A DNA stretch of 8,114 nt from Pseudomonadota bacterium (GCA_030836935.1 JAUPMA010000316.1:1-8114), one strand, 5' to 3'; counted from the first letter of the stretch, positions 1-7,132 are shown. Notes: generated from the sequence alone by a model not told the origin. Translations and numbers: made by a program.

Positions 1-246
1 TTGTTTTCCAATGTGCGTGTTGAAGAATACTCGCTGCTTGATTCGTCAGTAGTTTTACCGGATGTGGATGTAGGCAGAAACTGCCGCATTCGTCATGCTG
101 TGATAGACAAGGGCTGCATTATTCCGGACGGGATGGTAATTGGTGAAGATGCCGAAGCAGATAAAAAACGTTTTTACGTTACGCCAAAAGGCGTGGTACT
201 GGTCACGCCGGAAATGCTGAATCAGGAGTTGCATCATGTAAGATAA
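1..246 (+). CDS. glgC: Glucose-1-phosphate adenylyltransferase (ADP-glucose pyrophosphorylase), C-terminal end; 5' part outside the window
   Basis: GlgC makes ADP-glucose from ATP and glucose-1-phosphate, the committed step of bacterial glycogen synthesis in the cytoplasm. Only the last 81 residues are present, about a fifth of the usual ~420-430-residue enzyme. They belong to the C-terminal left-handed beta-helix domain: hydrophobic hexapeptide-like strands (SVVLPDVDVG, CRIRHAVIDKGCIIPDGMVIG) followed by the family-typical tail with RFYVTPKGVVLVTPEML. This lines up closely with the end of the Escherichia coli protein as I remember it. The TTG at position 1 is best read as an internal leucine, because the catalytic domain must lie upstream, off the window. 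The stop is TAA at 244-246, and it lies inside the left foot of a long hairpin. The nucleotidyltransferase and allosteric residues cannot be judged here. Confidence 0.95.
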   Translation: MFSNVRVEEYSLLDSSVVLPDVDVGRNCRIRHAVIDKGCIIPDGMVIGEDAEADKKRFYVTPKGVVLVTPEMLNQELHHVR

Positions 247-329
247 AAGCAGGTTAAAGTTTAAAGCTTAAAGTGCAAAGGAAAAGCTTTTCATTTGTCC
301 CTTTAAGCTTTGAACTTTAAACTTTTATC
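242..329. repeat. Long imperfect inverted repeat made of 7-bp units (glgC-GH57 intergenic hairpin)
   Basis: The gap between glgC and the GH57 gene folds almost completely into one hairpin. Bases 242-249 (GATAAAAG) pair with 322-329. After a small CAGG bulge, 254-273 pair with 301-320 over 20 positions with a single G-T wobble. An inner section, 275-279 with 294-298, closes on the palindrome GAAAAGCTTTTC at 281-292. Each arm is also a tandem repeat: TTAAAGT, TTAAAGC, TTAAAGT at 254-274, and four CTTT-led heptads at 301-327. The foot overlaps the glgC stop codon. There is no long T-tract after it, so it is not a textbook terminator. It could be a dispersed intergenic repeat, an RNA-stabilising 3' structure, or a protein-binding array. 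Confidence 0.75.
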
Positions 330-367
330 CGAATGCAAAAATCTCATACGTCCCAGAGCAATATTTA

Positions 368-2059
368 ATGGCGAATAAACTCAATGTCGTGCTGTACTGG
401 CACATGCACCAGCCGGAATATCGTGATATCCGAAACGGTGTTTATCATCAGCCGTGGGTGTATTTGCATGTCATAAAGGATTATGTGGATATGGCTGTGC
501 ATCTTGAAGCCAATCCGGAGGCGCGAGCGGTGGTGAATTTTGCCCCCATCCTGCTCGAGCAGATTGACGATTACGCGCATCAGATAAAAGGATTTCTCGA
601 TGAAGGTGAGGGACTGCGCGATCCATTGCTGGCTGCACTTGCCGGGCCGGTTATCAAAAAATATCCGGAAAACTGGTTGCGCCTGATGAAAGCCTGCCTG
701 CGAGCCAATGAAATCCGGTTGATCAAGCGATTCAAGCAGTATGCATTGCTGGCGGACATGGCGCGCGCGGCAGTAGATGATCCCGGCATTATTTGTTATT
801 ACGATGAACAATACATGGCGGATTTGCTGGTGTGGTATCACCTCGCGTGGATGGGTGAAACCGTGCGGCGTGATAATCCGCACATCAAAATGCTCATCGA
901 CAAGGCGTGTGCCTACACGCTGCATGACCGGCGATTATTGCTGGAAATTATTTATGATCTGATTGCCGGCGTAGTGCCACGCTATCGCATTCTTGCGGAG
1001 CAGGGACGAATCGAATTATCCATGACACCCTATGCACATCCCATTGTGCCGTTGTTGCTGGATATGGACAGCGCGAGCCAGGCCATGCCGGATGCGCACT
1101 TGCCGCTGGTAAAAAAATATCCCGGTGGCGAAGATCGCTGTCACTGGCACATGCAAAAGGGTATGGATACTTTCAAGCATTATTTTGGTTTTTTCCCCGC
1201 AGGTTGCTGGCCTTCCGAAGGCAGTATCAGCGGCGAGACTGTACAGTTAATGCAAAAACACGGTATTCAGTGGCTGGCCAGTGGCGAAACCGTGTTGCGT
1301 AACTCGCTGCATAAATCCGGCATTGAAACCAATCACTGTATCCATTCTGCATACCAGTATCGCAATGCCGCACCGTACTGTTTTTTTCGTGACGATGGTT
1401 TGTCTGATCATATCGGTTTCAAATATTCCGGGTGGCATGCGGATGATGCGGTGGCCAATCTTCTGCATCATCTGAAAAATATTGCGCAGGCATGCAATGA
1501 AAAACCGGACGCAATTGTTTCCATTATTCTCGATGGCGAGAATGCATGGGAATATTATCCTGATAACGGTTATTACTTTCTTACGGCCCTGTATCAGGCG
1601 CTGTCGGAACATGAGAATCTGAAACTGACTACCTATGGTGAATATCTGCAAACGCACAAGCAGGCAGTGCGGTTAACAGAACTGGTTGCAGGCAGTTGGG
1701 TATATGGCACATTTTCTACCTGGATTGGCAGCACGGATAAAAATCGCGCATGGGATATGCTGGCCGAAGCCAAGACGGCATATGACCATGCCATGACAGC
1801 CGGAAAATTGCCGGAAGGCATTAAACGCAAGGCGGAAAAACAGCTGGCCATTTGCGAAGGTTCTGACTGGTTCTGGTGGTTTGGTGATTATAATTCAGCT
1901 GAAACTGTCAGCGCATTTGATGAACAGTTTCGCATGCATTTAAGTAATCTTTATTCACTGCTTGGCCTTGAACCGCCGCAATATCTGTCGCACGCCTTTT
2001 CGCATGGCAGTGGCACGCCGGCCATGGGTGGCGTGATGTTGCCGGGCAAGCAGCAGTAA
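368..2059 (+). CDS. Glycoside hydrolase family 57 protein (alpha-amylase / 4-alpha-glucanotransferase type)
   Basis: GH57 enzymes cleave or transfer alpha-1,4-glucan chains with retention of configuration. This 563-residue protein has no signal peptide and should act in the cytoplasm on glycogen or maltodextrins. The GH57 regions are visible in order: HMHQP at residues 12-16; a region-2-like segment from GRIELSMTPYAHPI (213-226); GCWPSEGS (279-286), where E284 is the expected nucleophile; ILDGENAWE (387-395), where D389 is the expected acid/base; and an aromatic-rich region near 442-465 (GSWVYGTFSTW, then DKNRAWDML). The start fits the family, since the HQP motif normally lies within the first 20 residues. 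Only a weak AGAG ribosome-binding match (355-358) precedes it. It lies between glgC and malQ, which supports a glycogen role. Whether it acts as amylase, transferase or branching enzyme cannot be settled from sequence; the lack of a typical GH57 branching-enzyme C-terminal domain argues against branching. Confidence 0.9.
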   Translation: MANKLNVVLYWHMHQPEYRDIRNGVYHQPWVYLHVIKDYVDMAVHLEANPEARAVVNFAPILLEQIDDYAHQIKGFLDEGEGLRDPLLAALAGPVIKKYPENWLRLMKACLRANEIRLIKRFKQYALLADMARAAVDDPGIICYYDEQYMADLLVWYHLAWMGETVRRDNPHIKMLIDKACAYTLHDRRLLLEIIYDLIAGVVPRYRILAEQGRIELSMTPYAHPIVPLLLDMDSASQAMPDAHLPLVKKYPGGEDRCHWHMQKGMDTFKHYFGFFPAGCWPSEGSISGETVQLMQKHGIQWLASGETVLRNSLHKSGIETNHCIHSAYQYRNAAPYCFFRDDGLSDHIGFKYSGWHADDAVANLLHHLKNIAQACNEKPDAIVSIILDGENAWEYYPDNGYYFLTALYQALSEHENLKLTTYGEYLQTHKQAVRLTELVAGSWVYGTFSTWIGSTDKNRAWDMLAEAKTAYDHAMTAGKLPEGIKRKAEKQLAICEGSDWFWWFGDYNSAETVSAFDEQFRMHLSNLYSLLGLEPPQYLSHAFSHGSGTPAMGGVMLPGKQQ

Positions 2060-2084
2060 CAACATGCAGAAAAAAACATCCAGC

Positions 2085-2125
2085 GCAAAGTCGCAAATAT
2101 GCAAAGGTTTTATGCGTGCTTTGCA
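2085..2125. repeat. Three GCAAA repeats at 8-bp spacing running into a 7-bp stem-loop
   Basis: In the 114-bp gap before malQ, GCAAA occurs at 2085, 2093 and 2101, exactly 8 bp apart. The third copy is part of TGCAAAG (2100-2106), which pairs perfectly with CTTTGCA (2119-2125) across a 12-base loop. No T-tract follows, so a terminator is unlikely. The rest of the gap (2130-2173) is very AT-rich. I recognise no known operator here. A regulatory role is only a guess. Confidence 0.4.
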
Positions 2126-2173
2126 GCCGGTGAATAAAAATCGATCAATAAATGAAAGTAATTAATTATTAAT

Positions 2174-3676
2174 ATGATCACCGAACAGCAAGCGGACCAG
2201 ACTTTTTTCGGGAAGCGCCGTGCCGGTGTATTGTTGCATCCAACTTCCCTGCCGGGAATTTATGGCAGCGGTGATCTTGGGCACGATGCCTATCGTTTTG
2301 TTGAATTTTTGCAGGAGTGCGGTTTTTCGGTCTGGCAAATGTTGCCGCTGGGGCCAACTCATGAAGATGGTTCGCCTTATCAAAGTTTGTCGGCGCATGC
2401 CGGTAATCCTTTGCTGATCAGTATTGACTGGCTGGTTGATCGTGGCTGGCTGAATTTGCAAAAAATTACTGTTGCACCGGGTTCCAGTGAATTTCGCCGT
2501 CAGTGTTTGCTGGCTGCATTTGAAGTATTTGAGCAACAGGCAGCCGCCGTGTGGAAACAGCGTTTGGCTGATTTCTGCCAGCAGCAATCATGGCTGAATG
2601 ATTATGCTTTGTTTATGGCCATTAAACACGAACAATATGGCAGGCCCTGGATGCAGTGGCCGGTGGCTTTGCGTTCACGCGACAAAAAAACATTAAAACA
2701 GGTCGCAAAAAATCTGGCACGTGATATTGCACGTATCGAGTTCGAACAATTTGTATTTTTTACGCAATGGCATGAAATCCGTGATTATGCCCGGCAACGC
2801 GGAGTACTGATGTTTGGCGATATGCCGATATTTGTCGCGCACGATAGCGCGGATGTCTGGGCACACAGAAAAAATTTCATGCTGGATGAAACCGGCGAGC
2901 CGGTACTGGTTGCGGGAGTTCCGCCGGATGCCTTTTCCGCAACCGGGCAACGGTGGGGAAACCCGCTTTACGACTGGGCTGCCATGCAGTCGGGTCAGTT
3001 TGACTGGTGGCAGGATCGTTTCAGAACCCAGCTTGAATTATTTGATTTGATACGCATCGATCACTTTCGCGGATTTGAAGCCTGCTGGCAGATACCGGCG
3101 CAGGAACAGACTGCCGTGCATGGCGCATGGGTAAGTGTGCCGGGACGTGATTTGCTGGAAACCGTGCGCAATAAATTTCCGGGTCTGGTGCTGGTTGCCG
3201 AGGATCTGGGGGTGATTACGCCTGAAGTGGATGCGTTGCGCCGTGATTTTTCCCTGCCTGGTATGAAAATCCTGCAATTTGCTTTTGGAGGAAATGCCGA
3301 TAATCCGTATCTGCCGCACAATCATGAATTACTCAGTGTGGTGTACACTGGAACGCATGATAATGACACCACGCCCGGCTGGATTGAGTCCATGCCGGAT
3401 AATGTACGCCAGCATTTTCTGGAGTATTCCGGCTGTATGGAGCGTGATGATATAACCTTGCTGAAGCAGGTTGTTGTCATGGCGCTGGCATCGGTTTCGC
3501 GTCTGGCCATATTGCCGATGCAGGATATTCTTGAACTGGATTCGCAACACCGCATGAACACGCCAGGCACAACTGAAGGCAACTGGCGCTGGCGGTTTGA
3601 CTGGCAGCAATTGCAGCCAGCCATGAGGCAGAAAATGCAGCAACTGTTGCGACTTTATGGCAGGGTTGTGCCATAG
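2174..3676 (+). CDS. malQ: 4-alpha-glucanotransferase (amylomaltase / disproportionating enzyme, GH77)
   Basis: MalQ moves maltooligosaccharide segments between alpha-1,4-glucans and releases glucose. It rebuilds chains long enough for phosphorylase. The 500-residue length is typical of the short amylomaltase type. Visible motifs: HPTSLPGIYGSGDLG (22-36), SPYQSLSAHAGNPL (67-80), GDMPIFVAHDSADVWA (215-230), RIDHFRG (294-300) with nucleophile D296, VLVAEDLG (339-346) with acid/base E343, and GTHDNDT (393-399) with the transition-state aspartate D396. The C-terminal MNTPGTTEGNWRWR (461-474) is also a family signature. All three catalytic acids are present, so the enzyme should be active. The start ATG at 2174 gives a normal N-terminus but has no good Shine-Dalgarno sequence; the upstream bases are almost all A and T. 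It sits 114 bp after the GH57 gene and 97 bp before glgP, in the same direction. I am very sure of the family. Confidence 0.97.
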   Translation: MITEQQADQTFFGKRRAGVLLHPTSLPGIYGSGDLGHDAYRFVEFLQECGFSVWQMLPLGPTHEDGSPYQSLSAHAGNPLLISIDWLVDRGWLNLQKITVAPGSSEFRRQCLLAAFEVFEQQAAAVWKQRLADFCQQQSWLNDYALFMAIKHEQYGRPWMQWPVALRSRDKKTLKQVAKNLARDIARIEFEQFVFFTQWHEIRDYARQRGVLMFGDMPIFVAHDSADVWAHRKNFMLDETGEPVLVAGVPPDAFSATGQRWGNPLYDWAAMQSGQFDWWQDRFRTQLELFDLIRIDHFRGFEACWQIPAQEQTAVHGAWVSVPGRDLLETVRNKFPGLVLVAEDLGVITPEVDALRRDFSLPGMKILQFAFGGNADNPYLPHNHELLSVVYTGTHDNDTTPGWIESMPDNVRQHFLEYSGCMERDDITLLKQVVVMALASVSRLAILPMQDILELDSQHRMNTPGTTEGNWRWRFDWQQLQPAMRQKMQQLLRLYGRVVP

Positions 3677-3716
3677 TCGTCCCAGCAAGGCAGGGATCGA
3701 AAAATGAAATGAAACA

Positions 3717-3755
3717 TAAAATGTAACGACTTTCCTTGTTACGTTAAACTTTAAC
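3717..3755. promoter_or_regulatory. Palindromes upstream of glgP: candidate operator and -10-like element
   Basis: Just before glgP is a perfect 13-bp odd palindrome, GTTAAA-C-TTTAAC (3743-3755), ending 18 bases before the ATG. It follows a looser inverted repeat, GTAAC (3723-3727) and GTTAC (3738-3742). TAAAAT at 3717-3722 matches five of six bases of a sigma-70 -10 box, but no convincing -35 stands 16-18 bp upstream. The 15 bases at 3744-3758 are the exact reverse complement of 250-264 in the glgC-GH57 gap. The position suits a repressor or activator site, or a 5' UTR structure. No known regulator's consensus is recognised. Confidence 0.35.
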
Positions 3756-3773
3756 CTGGCTACCGGTATTCCT

Positions 3774-6323
3774 ATGAAAGAAACTATTTACGAACTTGAA
3801 GTACGCCCCAACATCCCGTCTTCACTTTCGGGATTGAATGATCTGGCGAGTAATTTGTTATACAGCTGGGATCGCAACGCACGCGGTTTATTTTATCGTC
3901 TGGATCATGTTCTGTGGGAACAATGCGATCACAATCCAAAACTGTTTCTGAACCGTATTTCGCAGCAATTGCTGGAAGAAGCGGCGGAAGATCATGTGTT
4001 CATGGAAGAATATTCGCGCGTTATTTCAGCTTTCAACACCTATCTGAACAAAACGACAAGTGATGAAGTAGAAAAATATCTTGATCCTGAAAAGGACCTG
4101 ATTGCCTATTTTTGTGCCGAGTTCGGTTTGCACGAGAGCTTTCCGATTTATTCAGGTGGTTTGGGTATTCTTGCCGGCGATCATTGCAAGGCGGCAAGCG
4201 ATCTGGGCCTGCCGTTTGTAGCAATCGGTTTGTTGTATCGTCAGGGTTATTTCACTCAAACCATTGACGCCAATGGCCAGCAGATTTCTGCCTATACCCG
4301 AACCCGTTTCAGCGAATTGCCGATTGAACCGGCTGTTGATGCGGAAGGCAATCGTATTGTTATCAATGTCGAAATGCAGGGCCGTACTGTAAAACTGCGC
4401 ACCTGGCATGCGCGGGCCGGTCACATTGACATGTACCTGCTGGACAGCAATCTGAGTGAAAACAGCGAGGAAGATCGCCAGATAACATTTCAATTGTATG
4501 GTGGCGATATTACTACGCGCATCCAGCAGGAAATTGTTCTGGGAATAGGCGGCGTGCGCTTGCTGCACAAACTGGGATTAAAGCCAACTGTCTGGCATAT
4601 CAATGAAGGACACGCGGCTTTCCAGATACTTGAACGCAGCCGTGAACTGGTGGAAACCGGCATGGATTTCAATTCGGCACTGGAACTGGTTGCATCCGGA
4701 ACGGTATTTACTACGCATACACCGGTTCCGGCTGGTCACGATATTTTTGATGAAAAACTGATGAGCAGCTATTTCGGACGTTATGTCGAACAGTTGCATC
4801 TGGGTTTTCATGATTTCATGCAACTCGGTGCGTCGCCGGTTCACAGCAGCAGTTTCAACATGACTGCCCTGGCATTGCGCGGTTCGCGTTTTCATAACGG
4901 TGTCAGCCGCATCCACGGTGGCGTGGCATCAAAAATGGAATCCTATGTCTGGCCGCAAATTCCGCAAGAAGAAAATCCCATGACGTACGTTACCAACGGC
5001 GTGCATGCGCACACCTTTCTGGCGCGTGAATGGGTAAATCTTTTTGATATGCGTTTTCGTGAATGGCGCAACAAATTGCTGGATGAAAATTACTGGCAAT
5101 GCGTGGATGACATTCCTGATCACCGCTTCTGGAGTTTGCGTCAGGAACTGAAAACACAGATGCTGGAAGATGTATATCGCCGCACCTTGCGCCGTTATCG
5201 CCGCAATGGTTGCAACGAGGCGCTGATTCGCCGCGTCACGCAATACATCAATAAACCCGAAGCCGATGTGCTGGTGCTGGGTTTTGCGCGCCGTTTTGCA
5301 ACCTACAAGCGCGCCACCCTGTTATTTTCCGATCCGCAACGTCTGGCCAGAATCCTGAATGATCCGGATCGGCCGGTGCTGCTGGTTTTTGCCGGCAAGG
5401 CGCATCCAAAGGACAAACCGGGTCAGGAACTGATACGCGCCATTCATGAATTTGCGCATCGTCCGGAATTTATCGGCAAGATAATTTTGCTGGAAGATTA
5501 CAACATGGCCATGGCGCGCCGCCTGGTGACGGGCGTTGATGTGTGGATCAATACGCCGCAATTTCCGCTTGAAGCGAGCGGTACATCGGGACAGAAAGCT
5601 GGCATAAACGGTGTGCTGAATTTAAGTGTACTCGATGGCTGGTGGGGTGAAGGCTACAACGGCAGGAATGGCTGGTCTATTACGCCACATGGTGAAAACG
5701 TTCACGCTGATTTGCGTGACCGGGAAGAAGCCAGTGATTTGCTCGATATACTCGAGGACGAAATCATCCCCATTTTTTACAACCGGGCTGCCCAGGGTTT
5801 TTCAAAATACTGGGTGAAACTTTCAAAGGCTTCCATGAAGTCGTGTATTCCGGCATTCAATTCTGCGCGCATGGTGATGGATTATGTGCGCAAGATGTAC
5901 ACGCCCGCACGCAACCAGTATGCACGCATGCAGGCCGGCAATGCACAACCGGCAATCGAACTGGCGCGCTGGAAAAAGAAAGTGCGTGAACACTGGCACC
6001 AGGTGAAGATTTCACGGGCTGATGAATCCTGCGCCACCATCACTGCGGGCGCTTCGCTGCCCATACACATCAAGGCGTACCTTGATGGGCTGACGCCCCA
6101 GGATGTGGCAGTGGAATGCCTGGTCGGCAGTCACGATGACGGCCAGTTTGTGATCAGGGAATGCCATCACCTGAAATACGAACGCCAGGAGGGTAACGAC
6201 CACCTGTTCTCGCTGGACCTGCAACCGGGCAGTCCAGGCATGAATTACTACAAACTGCGTATTTATCCCTATAACCGGCTGCTCAGCCATCATCTTGAGA
6301 CTGGCTGCATGATTTGGTTATAA
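3774..6323 (+). CDS. glgP: Alpha-glucan (glycogen/maltodextrin) phosphorylase, GT35, with N-terminal DUF3417 domain
   Basis: This enzyme removes terminal glucose from alpha-1,4-glucans by phosphorolysis, giving glucose-1-phosphate. At 849 residues it belongs to the DUF3417-bearing branch of glycogen phosphorylases (the TIGR02094 type), not the E. coli GlgP/MalP branch. Residues ~10-120 form the DUF3417 domain (SNLLYSWDRNARGLFYRLD). The catalytic core begins near AYFCAEFGLHESFPIYSGGLG (111-131). HINEGHAAF (275-283) and TTHTPVPAGHD (313-323) follow. The cofactor site is EASGTSGQKAGINGVLN (600-616), in which K608 should carry pyridoxal phosphate; here SGQKAG replaces the GNMKLA pattern of the E. 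coli enzymes. The last ~115 residues are a beta-rich tail ending in a Trp-Leu. It is the last gene of the glycogen run and is followed by REP-like palindromes. The start has no clear Shine-Dalgarno sequence. ADP-glucose or other donors are unlikely given the PLP site. Confidence 0.95.
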   Translation: MKETIYELEVRPNIPSSLSGLNDLASNLLYSWDRNARGLFYRLDHVLWEQCDHNPKLFLNRISQQLLEEAAEDHVFMEEYSRVISAFNTYLNKTTSDEVEKYLDPEKDLIAYFCAEFGLHESFPIYSGGLGILAGDHCKAASDLGLPFVAIGLLYRQGYFTQTIDANGQQISAYTRTRFSELPIEPAVDAEGNRIVINVEMQGRTVKLRTWHARAGHIDMYLLDSNLSENSEEDRQITFQLYGGDITTRIQQEIVLGIGGVRLLHKLGLKPTVWHINEGHAAFQILERSRELVETGMDFNSALELVASGTVFTTHTPVPAGHDIFDEKLMSSYFGRYVEQLHLGFHDFMQLGASPVHSSSFNMTALALRGSRFHNGVSRIHGGVASKMESYVWPQIPQEENPMTYVTNGVHAHTFLAREWVNLFDMRFREWRNKLLDENYWQCVDDIPDHRFWSLRQELKTQMLEDVYRRTLRRYRRNGCNEALIRRVTQYINKPEADVLVLGFARRFATYKRATLLFSDPQRLARILNDPDRPVLLVFAGKAHPKDKPGQELIRAIHEFAHRPEFIGKIILLEDYNMAMARRLVTGVDVWINTPQFPLEASGTSGQKAGINGVLNLSVLDGWWGEGYNGRNGWSITPHGENVHADLRDREEASDLLDILEDEIIPIFYNRAAQGFSKYWVKLSKASMKSCIPAFNSARMVMDYVRKMYTPARNQYARMQAGNAQPAIELARWKKKVREHWHQVKISRADESCATITAGASLPIHIKAYLDGLTPQDVAVECLVGSHDDGQFVIRECHHLKYERQEGNDHLFSLDLQPGSPGMNYYKLRIYPYNRLLSHHLETGCMIWL

Positions 6324-6328
6324 CCCCG

Positions 6329-6405
6329 GCAGGGGCAGGCCTTGTGCCTGCCCAATAACATTCGGTACATGCCTGAAACAGGGCAGGCACAAGGCCTGCC
6401 CCTAC
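6329..6405. repeat. Pair of inverted REP-like palindromes (23-bp perfect inverted repeat)
   Basis: Bases 6331-6353 and 6381-6403 are perfect reverse complements, separated by 27 bases. Each arm also folds on itself: an 8-bp stem, GGGCAGGC with GCCTGCCC, around a 5-base loop. On the minus strand the right copy is preceded by GTAG (6402-6405 reads CTAC on plus). The left copy has GCAG at the same place (6329-6332). A GTAG-type tetranucleotide in front of a small GC-rich palindrome is the known hallmark of REP sequences mobilised by RAYT (REP-associated tyrosine) transposases. Paired opposite copies are the usual BIME-like form. The element starts a few bases after the glgP stop and may also limit transcription or protect the glgP mRNA end, although no T-tract is present. 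Confidence 0.75.
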
Positions 6406-6412
6406 GTAAAGC

Positions 6413-6441
6413 TTGCTAGTCTTATCCTTCGAAGGCAAAAT
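6413..6441 (+). promoter_or_regulatory. Possible weak sigma-70 promoter for adk
   Basis: TTGCTA (6413-6418) and CAAAAT (6436-6441) each match four of six consensus bases with a 17-bp spacer. They lie 46 bp before the adk start and downstream of the REP-like pair, where an adk promoter would be expected. The spacer contains a perfect 10-bp palindrome, CCTTCGAAGG (6426-6435), which could bind a regulator. The match is weak and could be chance. Confidence 0.25.
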
Positions 6442-6474
6442 GCGCCCCTCATTTTCTGATTCACTCGACACCTC

Positions 6475-6482
6475 AAGGGGAT
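6475..6482 (+). promoter_or_regulatory. Strong ribosome binding site of adk
   Basis: AAGGGGAT ends five bases before the ATG at 6488, with the AGGGG core about seven bases away. It is the only clear Shine-Dalgarno sequence in the window; the GH57, malQ and glgP starts have weak or no match. It fixes the adk start. Confidence 0.8.
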
Positions 6483-6487
6483 AAAAC

Positions 6488-7132
6488 ATGAAACTTATTC
6501 TGTTAGGCGCACCCGGCGCCGGCAAGGGCACTGTAGCCAAACTGCTGACTCAGCTCGACGGCTCGGTACAGATTTCTACCGGCGACATTCTGCGCGCGGC
6601 AGTGGCGGCAGGTACTGAACTGGGCAAGAAGGCCGAAGCGGCAATGAAAGCCGGTGACCTGGTTTCTGATGACCTGATCATGGGCATCATGGGCGAACGC
6701 CTGAAACAGGATGACTGCAAAAAAGGTTATTTGCTCGACGGTTTTCCACGCACCATTCCCCAGGCTGAAGCACTGAAAAAACTGCTGGCCGGCATGGGCG
6801 AAAAACTGGATTGCGTAGTGAATATTGATGTACCGCGCGACGTAATTCTGGATCGTCTTACCACACGCCGTACCTGCACCAAGTGCAATGCCATCTATAA
6901 CGTCAAGTCCAACCCGCCGAAGAAAACCGGCGTGTGCGACAAGTGCGGTGGCCCGGTTGTACAGCGCGATGACGAAACCGAAGCGGCCATCAGCAACCGT
7001 CTCGATGTTTACAACCAGAAAACAGCACCTCTGGCAGGTTTCTATGAAAAGGAAGGCCTGCTGATGAGCGTGAACGCTACATCATCCGAAGCTGTGATCA
7101 ACGCCATCAAGAAAAGAATCGGCATGAAATAA
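6488..7132 (+). CDS. adk: Adenylate kinase, long form with four-cysteine (zinc-type) LID
   Basis: Adk interconverts ATP + AMP and two ADP in the cytoplasm, and is essential for adenylate balance. The 214-residue length is normal for the long form. The P-loop is GAPGAGKGT (7-15), the AMP-binding region STGDILR (30-36), and YLLDGFPRT (81-89) is the family signature. The LID carries C130-x2-C133 and C150-x2-C153, the pattern of zinc-binding adenylate kinases. E. coli Adk lacks these cysteines, so the zinc form is a notable trait for a proteobacterium. The residue after the P-loop is Val (GKGTVAK) where Gln is usual (GKGTQA). The start is set by a strong ribosome binding site. The gene appears to be its own unit, with a REP pair and possible promoter upstream and a strong terminator downstream. 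Its third codon positions look richer in G and C than those of malQ, in keeping with high expression. Confidence 0.97.
   Translation: MKLILLGAPGAGKGTVAKLLTQLDGSVQISTGDILRAAVAAGTELGKKAEAAMKAGDLVSDDLIMGIMGERLKQDDCKKGYLLDGFPRTIPQAEALKKLLAGMGEKLDCVVNIDVPRDVILDRLTTRRTCTKCNAIYNVKSNPPKKTGVCDKCGGPVVQRDDETEAAISNRLDVYNQKTAPLAGFYEKEGLLMSVNATSSEAVINAIKKRIGMK

Noticed and set aside
1..3. TTG at position 1 as a start codon for a short protein
   Set aside because: The sequence is the C-terminal domain of GlgC and the leucine aligns with an internal residue, so the gene simply begins outside the window.
365..925. 186-codon open frame on the minus strand opposite the GH57 gene
   Set aside because: It lies wholly within a well-supported GH57 coding region, shows no recognisable domain, and reads like an antisense shadow of conserved codons.
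6332..6402. CRISPR array
   Set aside because: Only two repeat units, in inverted rather than direct orientation, with one 27-base gap. This fits REP palindromes and not a CRISPR.
6445..6480. CCCCT (6445-6449) pairing with AGGGG (6476-6480) to hide the adk ribosome binding site
   Set aside because: Only five base pairs across a 26-base loop. Too weak to claim a thermosensor or riboswitch.
6283..6540. 85-codon minus-strand frame across the glgP end, the repeat pair and the adk start
   Set aside because: Its central residues (GAGLVPA... GTRPAPA) are simply the translation of the REP-like inverted repeat, a common source of false hypothetical proteins, and its ends overlap real genes.
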